Origin: Achromobacter veterisilvae
GTDB lineage: Bacteria > Pseudomonadota > Gammaproteobacteria > Burkholderiales > Burkholderiaceae_B
NCBI RefSeq assembly: GCF_900496975.1
Contig: NZ_UFQC01000006.1
Coordinates: 124,001 to 188,000, forward strand
Reading direction: 5' to 3'
Length of the DNA: 64,000 nt
Positions 26,161 through 34,488 of this stretch are shown piece by piece; position 1 is the first letter of the stretch; every line of letters starts with the position of its first letter. Below the pieces are notes generated by a model, which saw only the letters and a list, made by a program, of their open reading frames with translations, was not told where the DNA came from and made no database searches. The position numbers and the translations under genes were made by a program.

Positions 26161-26852
26161 TGCCCGACTCCGTCCAGCCATCCGGCGATATGCCCGTCCA
26201 TCTCATCGAGGAAGTGCTCGATGCCATGCCCGCCCTGGCTTGCCCGCAACGCACGGACAACCGCCGCCACGCTGCCGTGCGGCACCACGGCCACGCCTTC
26301 GGCGCTGGCGCACACCACGTCGCCCGGCTGCACGATCACACCCGCGCAGGCCACCGGCACGTTCACCTCGGCCGGCCCGAACTTGGGTCCCGAGTGCGGC
26401 GACACGGCCAGCCCATACACCGGCAGCCCGGCCGCCTGCGCCTCCGCCACGTCGCGCCAGGCCCCGTTCACCACCAGTCCCGCCATGCCGCGCTGCTCGC
26501 ACGCGTACTTCAGCAACTCGTAGCCGCCCATGCACCACTGCGTGAAACCCTGTCCGTCCACCACCAGAACGTCCCCCGCCTCCACCTTGCGGATGGCCGC
26601 CATCACGCCCAGGTTGTCGCCCGGCGGGCACTTGACCGTGAAGGCCGGCCCGCACAGCGGCACGGCCGGCGCCACCAGCGAGCGCAGGGACGGCTGGCAG
26701 GTGTACATGCGCCCCACCAGATCGCTCACCCGCGTCACGTCGGCTTGCGCCAGCACCGCCACATCGGACGGCGCCGGCCGCTCGACGCTGGGGTTGACGA
26801 CGAATGGCGGCAGGGGTTTTTTCCAACGGCGATCGGTCGGAGGGGATGACAT
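26157..26852 (-). CDS. RraA-like / HMG aldolase-family protein
   Basis: A 231-residue protein of the RraA-like family (4-hydroxy-4-methyl-2-oxoglutarate aldolase/oxaloacetate decarboxylase). The active-site pattern is seen in GMAGLVVNGAWRDVAEAQAAGLPVYG, with the conserved Arg-Asp pair, and GDNLGVMAAI corresponds to the phosphate/pyruvate-binding loop. These enzymes cleave 4-hydroxy-4-carboxy-2-oxoadipate-type compounds to pyruvate and an oxo acid using a divalent metal. First gene of the operon with MmgE/PrpD and the Tat-exported Bug protein; the LysR gene is just upstream. Confidence 0.87.
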   Translation of the reverse strand: MSSPPTDRRWKKPLPPFVVNPSVERPAPSDVAVLAQADVTRVSDLVGRMYTCQPSLRSLVAPAVPLCGPAFTVKCPPGDNLGVMAAIRKVEAGDVLVVDGQGFTQWCMGGYELLKYACEQRGMAGLVVNGAWRDVAEAQAAGLPVYGLAVSPHSGPKFGPAEVNVPVACAGVIVQPGDVVCASAEGVAVVPHGSVAAVVRALRASQGGHGIEHFLDEMDGHIAGWLDGVGQ

Positions 26853-26939
26853 CGGTTTCGGCTCCTGAACAGTTTTCCTGCAATTCAGTCCGAATTGTCC
26901 CGGCTCATTCCCTGTACAGAAAGCGATGCTTTGTGATCA

Positions 26940-26958
26940 ATTAGATAGAAAATCTAAT
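26940..26958. promoter_or_regulatory. LysR-type operator palindrome
   Basis: ATTAGATAGAAAATCTAAT is a perfect inverted repeat with seven-base arms, AT-rich and unlike the surrounding DNA. It overlaps the stop codon of the LysR gene (26954-26956) and lies 88 bases upstream of the RraA-like gene start. This is the expected geometry for an activator site controlling the RraA/MmgE/Bug operon. Confidence 0.65.
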
Positions 26959-27844
26959 CACCTGTAATCCGCGCCAACAGCCAGCCGCGAAACGCCGACA
27001 CCGCCCTGGCGTCCTGCTTGGCCTCCGGGCAGACCAGGTAATAGCCGCGAGAACTGGGCAGGGCCTGCGGGGACAACTGCACCAGGCTACCCTGCGCCAA
27101 TCCCTGAGCCACCAGAAAGCGCGGCAGCAGCGCCGCGCCCAGATGCGTCTGCGTCGCTTCCAGGATCATCAGGAAACTATCGAAGCGCGGCCCCTGGAAG
27201 GCATTCGCCGGCTCGATCCCCACGTGGGCAAACCAGTCCCGCCACGCCGACGGCCGCGTGAACTGCTGCAGCAGGACGGCCCTCGCCAGATCGGCCGGCT
27301 CACGCAGGCCCAGCCGCTGCCGGTACTGCGCGCTGCACACCGGCAGCATGTCCTCGTCCATCAGATGCGTGCACACGGCTCCCGACCACGACGCTTCGCC
27401 GTAGTGGATGGCCGCATCGAACGGCTCCGCCGAAAAATCGAACGGCGCATTGCGCGACACGAGATTCAGGTTCACATCCGCATGCGCGTCGAAGAACGTC
27501 TCCAGCCGCGGCACCAGCCACTTCACCGCGAACGCCGGCACCACCGCCAGGTTCAGGATCTCCTTGTCGCCGCTGGCCATGGCCTGGTGCGTCACCTCGC
27601 CCAAAGCCCGCAGAATCCGCCGCACTTCCGCCAGATACCGCTCGCCCGCGCTGGTCAGCAATACCCGCTGCCGCACCCGCGCGAACAGCGCCACCCCCAA
27701 CTGCGCCTCCAACTGCCGCACCTGCTGGCTCACCGCTCCCTGGGTCAAATGCAACTCCTGCGCCGCGCGCCGGAAATTCAAATGGCGCGCCGCGGACTCG
27801 AAGGCCGTCAGCGTGGCGGTGGAAGGCAGGCGGATGCGGTTCAT
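26954..27844 (-). CDS. LysR-family regulator (GcvA-like)
   Basis: A 296-residue LTTR with N-terminal PSTATLTAFESAARHLNFRRAAQELHLTQGAVSQQVRQLE, the pattern of the GcvA/AmpR branch, and an effector domain with VVPAFAVKWLVPRL and FDAAIHYG. It lies immediately upstream of, and in the same direction as, the RraA/MmgE/Bug operon; the palindrome at 26940-26958 suggests it controls that operon from within its own 3' end. Confidence 0.92.
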   Translation of the reverse strand: MNRIRLPSTATLTAFESAARHLNFRRAAQELHLTQGAVSQQVRQLEAQLGVALFARVRQRVLLTSAGERYLAEVRRILRALGEVTHQAMASGDKEILNLAVVPAFAVKWLVPRLETFFDAHADVNLNLVSRNAPFDFSAEPFDAAIHYGEASWSGAVCTHLMDEDMLPVCSAQYRQRLGLREPADLARAVLLQQFTRPSAWRDWFAHVGIEPANAFQGPRFDSFLMILEATQTHLGAALLPRFLVAQGLAQGSLVQLSPQALPSSRGYYLVCPEAKQDARAVSAFRGWLLARITGD

Positions 27845-27873
27845 CGCGAAGGCGGATGCGGGGGCCGCGCGCG

Positions 27874-28533
27874 TTACCGCCCCCCTTTCACCCCGAATAC
27901 CACTTGCGACGAGAGTTGCGAGGCAACGCGCTCCCGGAAATCCGGCGCCTCGGTCTCGCGGGGCCGATACCAGACCGTGATCCAGTTCAGCGAGCCCAGT
28001 ATTCCCTTGGCGGCCAAAGAAGGATCGATATCGGCGAACAGGCCGTCGGCCGTCCCCTGGGAAATGACCTGCCTGAACAGGTCTTCATAGACGTCGCGCA
28101 TGGCGACGACTTCCGCCAGCGCTTCCCGCTGCATCGGCGTGGTGCTCACCGATTGATGCAGCTCGACACCCTGTACGGTCACGCGCTGATAATACAGAGA
28201 CTCCATCATCAGGCTGGCATGCAGATAGGCCATCCGATAGAGCTTGTCCTGGGCATTCAGCGATGTATCCGTCACAACGGGAACCTGGGTCTTGAGGTTC
28301 ATGACCATTGCGCGTTTGTGCACGGCAAAGAACAGGTCCGTCTTGCTGCGATAGTAGTAATAGACACTACCTTTGGTCGCGCCGATCTGATCGGCGATCA
28401 CATCGATAGAGGCCGCGGCAAAACCGTAAATGGTAAATGCCTTCGCGGCCGCATCCAGCAACCTGAGTTGGTTGGTTGGCAGACTGTCGTAATCGAGGTT
28501 GACCCAGTTGGAAAGTTCAGGGCTTATTGTCAC
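27874..28533 (-). CDS. TetR-family regulator
   Basis: A 219-residue TetR/AcrR regulator. The HTH is at about residues 25-65 (LLDAAAKAFTIYGFAAASIDVIADQIGATKGSVYYYYRSKTDLF), followed by a helical ligand domain of the kind that senses acyl-CoAs. It starts with GTG at 28533; there is no later plausible start before the HTH. It is the last gene of the minus-strand unit acyl-CoA dehydrogenase, unknown protein, CoA-transferase, TetR. The matched palindromes at 32094-32109 and 32198-32213 in the divergent promoter region are its best candidate operators. Confidence 0.92.
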   Translation of the reverse strand: MTISPELSNWVNLDYDSLPTNQLRLLDAAAKAFTIYGFAAASIDVIADQIGATKGSVYYYYRSKTDLFFAVHKRAMVMNLKTQVPVVTDTSLNAQDKLYRMAYLHASLMMESLYYQRVTVQGVELHQSVSTTPMQREALAEVVAMRDVYEDLFRQVISQGTADGLFADIDPSLAAKGILGSLNWITVWYRPRETEAPDFRERVASQLSSQVVFGVKGGR

Positions 28534-28624
28534 GGTATATATGCATCCTGCGGGCGGCCTACAGTATAGCGGTCCGGCCAGCCTTGCCTGCCCGGCTGGA
28601 CCGGCCGTTTCTGCTGGCTGATTG

Positions 28625-29776
28625 TCAAGGCATGAACACGGTATCGTTGGCCGCGAGCACGGTGTTTCCCAACGTTGGCGGCGCCAGCCGGATGCTTCCG
28701 GGCGTGTCCGTCAGCTTGATGGGAATGCCGGGCCCCGTGTAGTCGGGGCTGCGAACGACCATGCCGCGAAACCTGGCATGCTCCGAATTCGCGACCGCTT
28801 CAATATCGAGGATCGGAGCCGCCGGCACCCCATCCGCCAGCAAGGCCGGGCCGAGCCGCTCTCCGTCCGTGTTCTCGAATGTCTGTCGCAGCGCTTCCTC
28901 CAGTTGTTCGCGGTTCTCGACGCGCGCGCGGTTAGTGGCGAAGCGCGCGTCCGCCGGCAAGTCGGCCCTGCCCAGATGGGCGCATAGTTTCGTGAACAGC
29001 CTGTCATTTGCGACCGCGATGAACAGCGCAACAGTGCGGGTCTTGTAAACGTTGTACGGGACGATATTGGCGTGCCGATTGCCCGAGGGGCGCGGAACCT
29101 TGCCGGAGTGCAGATAATTGGTAAGGAACGGATGCGCGACCGACACCGCGCTGTCGTAGAGACTGACATCCGCCATCTGGCCTCGGCCGGTCCGATGCCT
29201 GGCCTGCAACGCCAGGAGCACCGCCATGGCGGCGTTCATGCCCGTGGTCAGATCGACCACCGGCACGCCCAGCCGGACTGGTTCGGCGCCAAGATCGCCG
29301 TTGATGGACAACAGCCCGGCCATCGCCTGGACCGCCGCGTCGTAACCCGGCAGCCTGCCATACGGACCTTCGTCGCCGAAGCCGGTGATTCGGCAATGAA
29401 TGAGCCTGGGGAAATTGTCGACGAACCATTTCGCGTCGGGAATGCCCCAGACGCGCAACGTGCTCAGCTTGAAATTCTCGATCAGGACGTCGGCGGTCTC
29501 CAGCATGGCGAAGAACCGTTCGCGGTCGCCCTCCTGCCCAAGATCGAGCAGGACACTGCGCTTGTTTCGATTGACGGCATTGAAATAGGCGGAACTGCCA
29601 TTGACGAACGGGGGGCCGAACCCGCGGCACTCGTCGCCTTCCGGGCCCTCTACCTTCACCACGTCCGCGCCGTGATCGCCGAGGATCTGGCCAGCGTAAG
29701 GTCCAGCCAGGACCCGGGCCGCGTCGACGACCTTCAAGCCGGCCAACGCGCCGAGGGAGTGTTGCTGCATCGCCAT
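28625..29776 (-). CDS. CaiB/BaiF (class III) CoA-transferase
   Basis: A 383-residue family member with LAGLKVVDAARVLAGPYAGQILGDHGADVVKVEGP at the start and the catalytic Asp175 in VVDLTTGMNA. The FGDEGPYGRLPGYDAAVQAMAGLLSING block is typical. Probably supplies the CoA ester for the acyl-CoA dehydrogenase encoded two genes upstream on the same strand. It is closest in motif pattern to the CoA-transferase at 45646-46863, suggesting the two are relatively recent paralogues. Confidence 0.9.
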   Translation of the reverse strand: MAMQQHSLGALAGLKVVDAARVLAGPYAGQILGDHGADVVKVEGPEGDECRGFGPPFVNGSSAYFNAVNRNKRSVLLDLGQEGDRERFFAMLETADVLIENFKLSTLRVWGIPDAKWFVDNFPRLIHCRITGFGDEGPYGRLPGYDAAVQAMAGLLSINGDLGAEPVRLGVPVVDLTTGMNAAMAVLLALQARHRTGRGQMADVSLYDSAVSVAHPFLTNYLHSGKVPRPSGNRHANIVPYNVYKTRTVALFIAVANDRLFTKLCAHLGRADLPADARFATNRARVENREQLEEALRQTFENTDGERLGPALLADGVPAAPILDIEAVANSEHARFRGMVVRSPDYTGPGIPIKLTDTPGSIRLAPPTLGNTVLAANDTVFMP

Positions 29777-29797
29777 GCTCCTGTGGATTTCTTCGTT

Positions 29798-30856
29798 CTA
29801 CTCGCTGACCTTCCATAGCAGCGAGGGTTTCGCGCCCACGGTCTGCACGGAAAAGGCCATGCCCAGGCGCCGGTTGTGCGCCTGCAATGCGCCCTCGATA
29901 AGCCCGTTCCAGGCCGTGGAAAGGACGGGATGCCATTCTTCGATGCCCGCCATGAACGCGCAGTCATCCTGGCGGACTTCGAAGCTGCCGTCCAGGTGAC
30001 GCTCGACCTGGCTGGCATCGCCGTGGGCGGCGCCGAAATCGGCGATGAAGCGAGCGAAGCCCGCCGCATCCGCCTTGTAATCTCCCCCCAGGCCCCGCGC
30101 TATTTCATGATAGAACTGCATACCTATCATCTTGCCGACCATCCTCAATCGGTGGCCTGCCTCGTCGGCGCCCCACAATTGCAGCGCGGTGGGAAACGCC
30201 GATCGTACGTACTCCATGGCGTAGTTGCGATGCGCCTTGGCCAGACGGGTCGTGGGCCATTGGTCGATCGGCAACTTCGGCGCGTTGGCGGCGTCGAAAT
30301 CGGGCGCATCCTCTTCACGCGCGAACCTCAGCCTCTCGTGGGGAAGCAAGTCCCGCTCATACTCGTAGTAGTAGCCTTCCAGGCCGGATTGGCCATCCAC
30401 CGTTTGCTTGGTGCAGACAAAGCCCAGGCGCGGATTGGCCAGCATCGTGCCGTTCTGCGCGTGCCAGCCCTGCAACATGGCGCGAGAGACCTCGGGCGCA
30501 ACGCCGCACAGGGCCGTCCCGGACCAGATCCAGCGCGGCGCCGCATAGCGTATCCAGGCCTTGCGGTCCGACTCGTACATGTACTCCACCGCCACGCCGC
30601 CGATGTGGTTGGACAGATAGTGGTACTGCGCGGCCGCGACCGCGTGAGGCAGGCCGGTCAGGTTCAGCTTTTCAAGGCCGGGCAGGAATCGCTCGCGCCG
30701 CTGCCTGCTGAAGATCTCATATACCAGTTCGGCGGCGCATGCCGCCCCATGGCGGGTCGTCACGTACAGGACCAGGCCTGTGAAGTAGGCGTGATAACAC
30801 TCCGCCACGGCCCGCCAGGCGCCTATCGGCTCATCCCCGAATTGATCGTCGTTCAA
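29798..30856 (-). CDS. Unrecognised soluble protein with internal domain repeat
   Basis: I do not recognise this 352-residue protein. It has no signal peptide or membrane segment, is rich in Tyr/Trp and looks alpha/beta. Two halves appear related: RLGFVCTKQTV at 143-153 and RLGMAFSVQTV at 330-340, each preceded by an amphipathic helix and a charged loop, which suggests an ancient tandem duplication. The start is a TTG with GGGAGGAG just upstream; the longer frame to 30901 would overlap the preceding gene's stop. It sits between an acyl-CoA dehydrogenase and a CoA-transferase gene, so it probably acts on the same acyl substrate, as an enzyme or binding protein. Confidence 0.75.
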   Translation of the reverse strand: MNDDQFGDEPIGAWRAVAECYHAYFTGLVLYVTTRHGAACAAELVYEIFSRQRRERFLPGLEKLNLTGLPHAVAAAQYHYLSNHIGGVAVEYMYESDRKAWIRYAAPRWIWSGTALCGVAPEVSRAMLQGWHAQNGTMLANPRLGFVCTKQTVDGQSGLEGYYYEYERDLLPHERLRFAREEDAPDFDAANAPKLPIDQWPTTRLAKAHRNYAMEYVRSAFPTALQLWGADEAGHRLRMVGKMIGMQFYHEIARGLGGDYKADAAGFARFIADFGAAHGDASQVERHLDGSFEVRQDDCAFMAGIEEWHPVLSTAWNGLIEGALQAHNRRLGMAFSVQTVGAKPSLLWKVSE

Positions 30857-30897
30857 GTCTCTCCTCCCTGTACAGAATCTTCGTCGCGGGCCGCGGC

Positions 30898-32064
30898 TCA
30901 AGCGGCTTGTATCTCGACCTCGCGCTTGATCGCGCGCGCAATGACCAGGCGCTGGATCTCCGAGGTCCCCTCATAGATCTCGGTGATCCGCTGGTCCCGG
31001 TAGCAACGCTCCACGACATTCGGTTTTACATAGCCGCGCCCGGCCAGGATTTGCACCGCATGGTCGCACGCGGTGTGAGAGGCCTCGCTGGCGAACAGCT
31101 TTGCCATCGCGCCCAGCGTACCGATATCGCGCCCCTCGTCATAGGCCCTGGAAGCCTCGTACATCATCATTCTTGCGGCCGACAGTTGCGTCGCCGAGTC
31201 GGCCAGCATGAACCCGATGCCTTGATGATCGATGATGGAGCGGCCGAACGTCTTGCGCGACGCGGCGAACCGGCAGGCGGCGCGATAGCTGCATAGCGCG
31301 ATGCCCAGCGCCTGGGCCGCGACGACAACCCTTCCGACGTTCAGCGTGGACAACGCCAAGCGCAAACCGTGCCCGATCTCGCCGACAACGCTCGATTGCG
31401 GAACCCGGACGTCCACCTTCAGATTGGTCGTCGTCGTGCCGCGGATGCCCATCTTGTCTTCGTAGAAATCGACCACCGCCCCCTCCGTATCGCGAGGCAC
31501 CCAGAAGGCGGTTATCGCATGGCGCGAGTCGGCTTGCGCCGTACGGGCGAAGACAATGAAATGATGAGAATGGCCGCCATTGCCCAGCCAGCATTTCTCG
31601 CCGCGGATTCTCCAGCCGTCGCCTTCGCGAACGGCGGTCGTCTCGATGGCGGACGCGTCCGAGCCGGCGCCCCGCTCGCTCAGGGCGAAATTGACGGCCT
31701 CGCCCCGCTCGGCCAGCCCGCCCAGCAAGGTCTGCTTCTGCGCCTCGGTTCCTCCCAGCAAGACAGGGAAGGCGCCCAAGGAGAGAGCCGCCATGATGGC
31801 CGCGGTGGAGCCGCAGCCCTCGGCGATGGCCTCCACCGCGGCCACCAGGGCGGTCAGCGACGCGCCGCCGCCGCCGTACCGGGTCGGAATGAACAACCCG
31901 GAGACCCCCGATTCCCGCAGCGGCTGCAAATGCTCGACCGGATAACGCTGCTCCTGGTCGATCGAATGCGCGGCGGGAGCGAAGTACCGATCAGTCAGCC
32001 CCTTGGCCGCGGCTTGCCAACGCAACGCCTCGCTATCCAGCGGGGCTTCCCAAATTGCTGCCAT
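30898..32064 (-). CDS. Acyl-CoA dehydrogenase
   Basis: A 388-residue flavoprotein that would introduce a 2,3-double bond into an acyl-CoA and pass electrons to ETF. Visible are the FAD/substrate motif LSERGAGSDAS, KCWLGNGGHSHHFIVFAR, and the C-terminal ITEIYEGTSEIQ with catalytic Glu365 in the short/medium-chain position. Start 32064 is chosen because GAGG lies five bases upstream; an ATG at 32082 has no ribosome site. First gene of the operon ending in TetR. Confidence 0.93.
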   Translation of the reverse strand: MAAIWEAPLDSEALRWQAAAKGLTDRYFAPAAHSIDQEQRYPVEHLQPLRESGVSGLFIPTRYGGGGASLTALVAAVEAIAEGCGSTAAIMAALSLGAFPVLLGGTEAQKQTLLGGLAERGEAVNFALSERGAGSDASAIETTAVREGDGWRIRGEKCWLGNGGHSHHFIVFARTAQADSRHAITAFWVPRDTEGAVVDFYEDKMGIRGTTTTNLKVDVRVPQSSVVGEIGHGLRLALSTLNVGRVVVAAQALGIALCSYRAACRFAASRKTFGRSIIDHQGIGFMLADSATQLSAARMMMYEASRAYDEGRDIGTLGAMAKLFASEASHTACDHAVQILAGRGYVKPNVVERCYRDQRITEIYEGTSEIQRLVIARAIKREVEIQAA

Positions 32065-32093
32065 GAACACCTCATCGGTCATTGAACATTCAA

Positions 32094-32109
32094 GATACTA
32101 CGCAGTATC
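32094..32109. promoter_or_regulatory. TetR-type operator palindrome, site 1
   Basis: GATACTACGCAGTATC: six-base arms (GATACT/AGTATC) around a four-base centre, located 30 bases upstream of the acyl-CoA dehydrogenase start. A second copy sits at 32198-32213. Centre-to-centre distance is 104 bases, about ten helical turns. Confidence 0.65.
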
Positions 32110-32197
32110 ATAGCTTCAAACAAGATTGCCGACCAAGGGAAAAAACAGCGCTTTTTCATAGGGGTAAATACGAATGTCGTAAGAACTCTTCACCAAG

Positions 32198-32213
32198 AAT
32201 ACTACTCAGTATC
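32198..32213. promoter_or_regulatory. TetR-type operator palindrome, site 2
   Basis: AATACTACTCAGTATC shares ATACTAC-N-CAGTATC with site 1 and lies 48 bases upstream of the plus-strand CoA-transferase start. One site per divergent promoter suggests coordinated repression by the TetR protein encoded at 27874-28533. Confidence 0.65.
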
Positions 32214-32261
32214 TAAGCGTTTTGATGTTCTCAACCTTGTCGGAGCATGGGTAGGCAACAC

Positions 32262-33455
32262 ATGAGTGGACCACTGACTGGCGTGCGGGTACTGGATATG
32301 ACGACGGCCCTGTCCGGCCCCGTCTCGACGCACATTCTTGGCGACATGGGGGCCGACATCATCAAGGTGGAGCCCCCCGAGGGCGACAGCATCCGCGACC
32401 TCGGCCCCGCCCGCCATCGGGGCATGGGCGCGATGTTCATGCATACCAACCGCAGCAAGCGGAGCATCGTGCTGGACCTGAAGATCGAAGCCGGCCGCGA
32501 CGCCTTTTTGCGCCTGCTGAGCCGGACCGATGTCTTTGTCTGCAACATCCGCCCCAAGGCCATGGCGCGGCTGGGGCTGGCGTACGACCAGACCGTTGCG
32601 CTCAATCCCGAGCTCATATACGTGAACATCGTGGGCTACGGTTCCCATGGGCCTTATGGCGACAAACCCGCCTACGACGATCTCATCCAGGCCGCGGCCG
32701 GCATCGCGTCGCTGCGCGCCCCGGCCGACCCAGCCCGCTATACGCCGATAGCGCTGGCCGATCGGGTCAGCGGCATTCTGGCGGCGAATGCCGTGCTGGG
32801 CGCGCTGTATCACCGCGCGGTGAGCGGAAAGGGCCAACACATCGAAGTACCCATGTTCGAGTCGATCGCCTCCCTGGTGCTCGCCGATCACATGGCGGGA
32901 GCGACGTTCGAACCCCCTGCGGGCCCGCCCGTCTTCCATCGCTACGCCTCGATCCGCCGGCCCTTCCAGACCCAGGACGGATTTCTTTGCATGATGGTCT
33001 TGACGGACCGCCAATGGCGCGAGTTCTTCGCGACCGTGGGGCGCCCGGAAGTCATGCAGGACGAACGGTTCAGCACCATGGCGAATCGCACCGGGCATCT
33101 GGAGGAACTCTATGCCACCGTGTCGGAGATTCTCGCGAGCCGCCCTACCGACCATTGGCTCGCCTGCCTGGAAGCGGCGGACATTCCCGTGGCCCGGATT
33201 GAAACCATGGAATCGCTGCTGGTCCATCCACACCTGCGGCAAACTGGGTTTTTCGAAATGATCGACCACCCCACCGAAGGACAGGTGCGCAGCATGGCCC
33301 GGACCAGCACCTGGTCCGTCACCCAGCCCGAGGCCACGCGGCACACCCCCAGGCTGGGGGAACACAGCCGCGAAATTCTGGCGGAGGCAGGCTTTTCCGA
33401 AGAAGAAGCCCAGTCTCTGTTCGACAACGGTGCAGTCAAAGGATGCCAAGCGTGA
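32262..33455 (+). CDS. CaiB/BaiF (class III) CoA-transferase
   Basis: A 397-residue member with LTGVRVLDMTTALSGPVSTHILGDMGADIIKVEPP and catalytic Asp167 in IALADRVSGI. The substrate-side block VGYGSHGPYGDKPAYDDLIQAAAGIASL groups it with the CoA-transferase at 48809-49978 rather than with the other three. ATG 32262 has GTAGG seven bases upstream; an in-frame ATG at 32247 is less well placed. First gene of the plus-strand unit; its TGA overlaps the GTG start of the next gene. Confidence 0.9.
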   Translation: MSGPLTGVRVLDMTTALSGPVSTHILGDMGADIIKVEPPEGDSIRDLGPARHRGMGAMFMHTNRSKRSIVLDLKIEAGRDAFLRLLSRTDVFVCNIRPKAMARLGLAYDQTVALNPELIYVNIVGYGSHGPYGDKPAYDDLIQAAAGIASLRAPADPARYTPIALADRVSGILAANAVLGALYHRAVSGKGQHIEVPMFESIASLVLADHMAGATFEPPAGPPVFHRYASIRRPFQTQDGFLCMMVLTDRQWREFFATVGRPEVMQDERFSTMANRTGHLEELYATVSEILASRPTDHWLACLEAADIPVARIETMESLLVHPHLRQTGFFEMIDHPTEGQVRSMARTSTWSVTQPEATRHTPRLGEHSREILAEAGFSEEEAQSLFDNGAVKGCQA

Positions 33456-34456
33456 AAGCCGTCGTGTGCAGACAGTATGGCGGGCCGGATTCCGCTCGCC
33501 TTGAAGAGATAGCGCCTCCGGCGATACGGCCAGGCTCGGTGCGAGTACAGGTCCAGGCCTGCAGCGCGAGCTTCGCCAGCTTGCTGGTGATGGAGGGCAA
33601 GCACCAGAACAGGGCCCCGCTGCCATTGATACCGGGAACGGAGGTGGCCGGCGTCGTGACCGAGACCGGCGAAGGCGTGACGCAGTTCCAGGCCGGCGAC
33701 CGCGTCATCGCCGGTGTGCAAAGCGGCGGCTACGCGCAAGAAGTCGTCGTGCCGCAGCAGACCGTCTTTCATATGCCGGAACAGGTGTCCCACGACTCGG
33801 GCGCGCATTTCCCGACGATCTACGGCACGGCCTATGGCGCGCTGCAATGGCGCGCCAACCTGATGCCCGGAGAATTCGTTCTGGTTCACGGAGCTGCCGG
33901 CGGAAGCGGCCTTGCCGCCGTGGAAATCGCCAAGGCGCTTGGGGGCACGGTAATCGCCACGGTGGGCTCGCAGGCCAAGGAGAGCATCGTCCGGCAGCAC
34001 GGGGCGGACCACGTCATCAACTACCGGGATACGGATTGGCGCGACGCGGTGCTCGGACTGACCGGCGGCCGTGGCGCGGACGTCATCTACGACCCCGTCG
34101 GCGGCGACACCTTCGACACCTCGCTTCGATGCATCGCGCCGGACGGCAGGATCATCCCCATGGGGTTCGCCGGCGGCCGCATACCCACGGTTCCCGCCAA
34201 CATCGTTCTGGTGAAGAACATCAGCGTCATAGGGGTCTATTGGGGCTATTACTTCGGCTGGGGCCGGCACCCCGTCGCTCCCGCCAACGATGCGCGGTTG
34301 CGGGCTGCCTATGCGCAACTGTTCGATTGGACCATCCAGGGAAAGCTGAAGCCGCGCACGCACGCAACGCTTCCCCTCTCCGAATTCAAGACCGCCTTGC
34401 GCATGATCGCGAACCGCGAAGTCATGGGCAGGGTAATCATGAAGCCGCAGGAATAG
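33452..34456 (+). CDS. Zinc-independent quinone oxidoreductase-like MDR dehydrogenase
   Basis: A 334-residue medium-chain dehydrogenase/reductase of the QOR branch: IPGTEVAGVV, the NADPH-binding VHGAAGGSGLAAVEIAKALG and DVIYDPVGGDTFD, without zinc-ligand cysteines. Such enzymes reduce quinones, enones or enoyl-CoAs. I use GTG 33452 because it forms a GTGA overlap with the preceding stop, has AAAGG nine bases upstream, and gives the family start M-K-A-V; ATG 33443 is an alternative. Part of the CoA-transferase, oxidoreductase, Bug, enoyl-CoA hydratase unit. Confidence 0.9.
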   Translation: MKAVVCRQYGGPDSARLEEIAPPAIRPGSVRVQVQACSASFASLLVMEGKHQNRAPLPLIPGTEVAGVVTETGEGVTQFQAGDRVIAGVQSGGYAQEVVVPQQTVFHMPEQVSHDSGAHFPTIYGTAYGALQWRANLMPGEFVLVHGAAGGSGLAAVEIAKALGGTVIATVGSQAKESIVRQHGADHVINYRDTDWRDAVLGLTGGRGADVIYDPVGGDTFDTSLRCIAPDGRIIPMGFAGGRIPTVPANIVLVKNISVIGVYWGYYFGWGRHPVAPANDARLRAAYAQLFDWTIQGKLKPRTHATLPLSEFKTALRMIANREVMGRVIMKPQE

Positions 34457-34488
34457 CGGACCTCATCTACATCATCCAGGAGACAACC

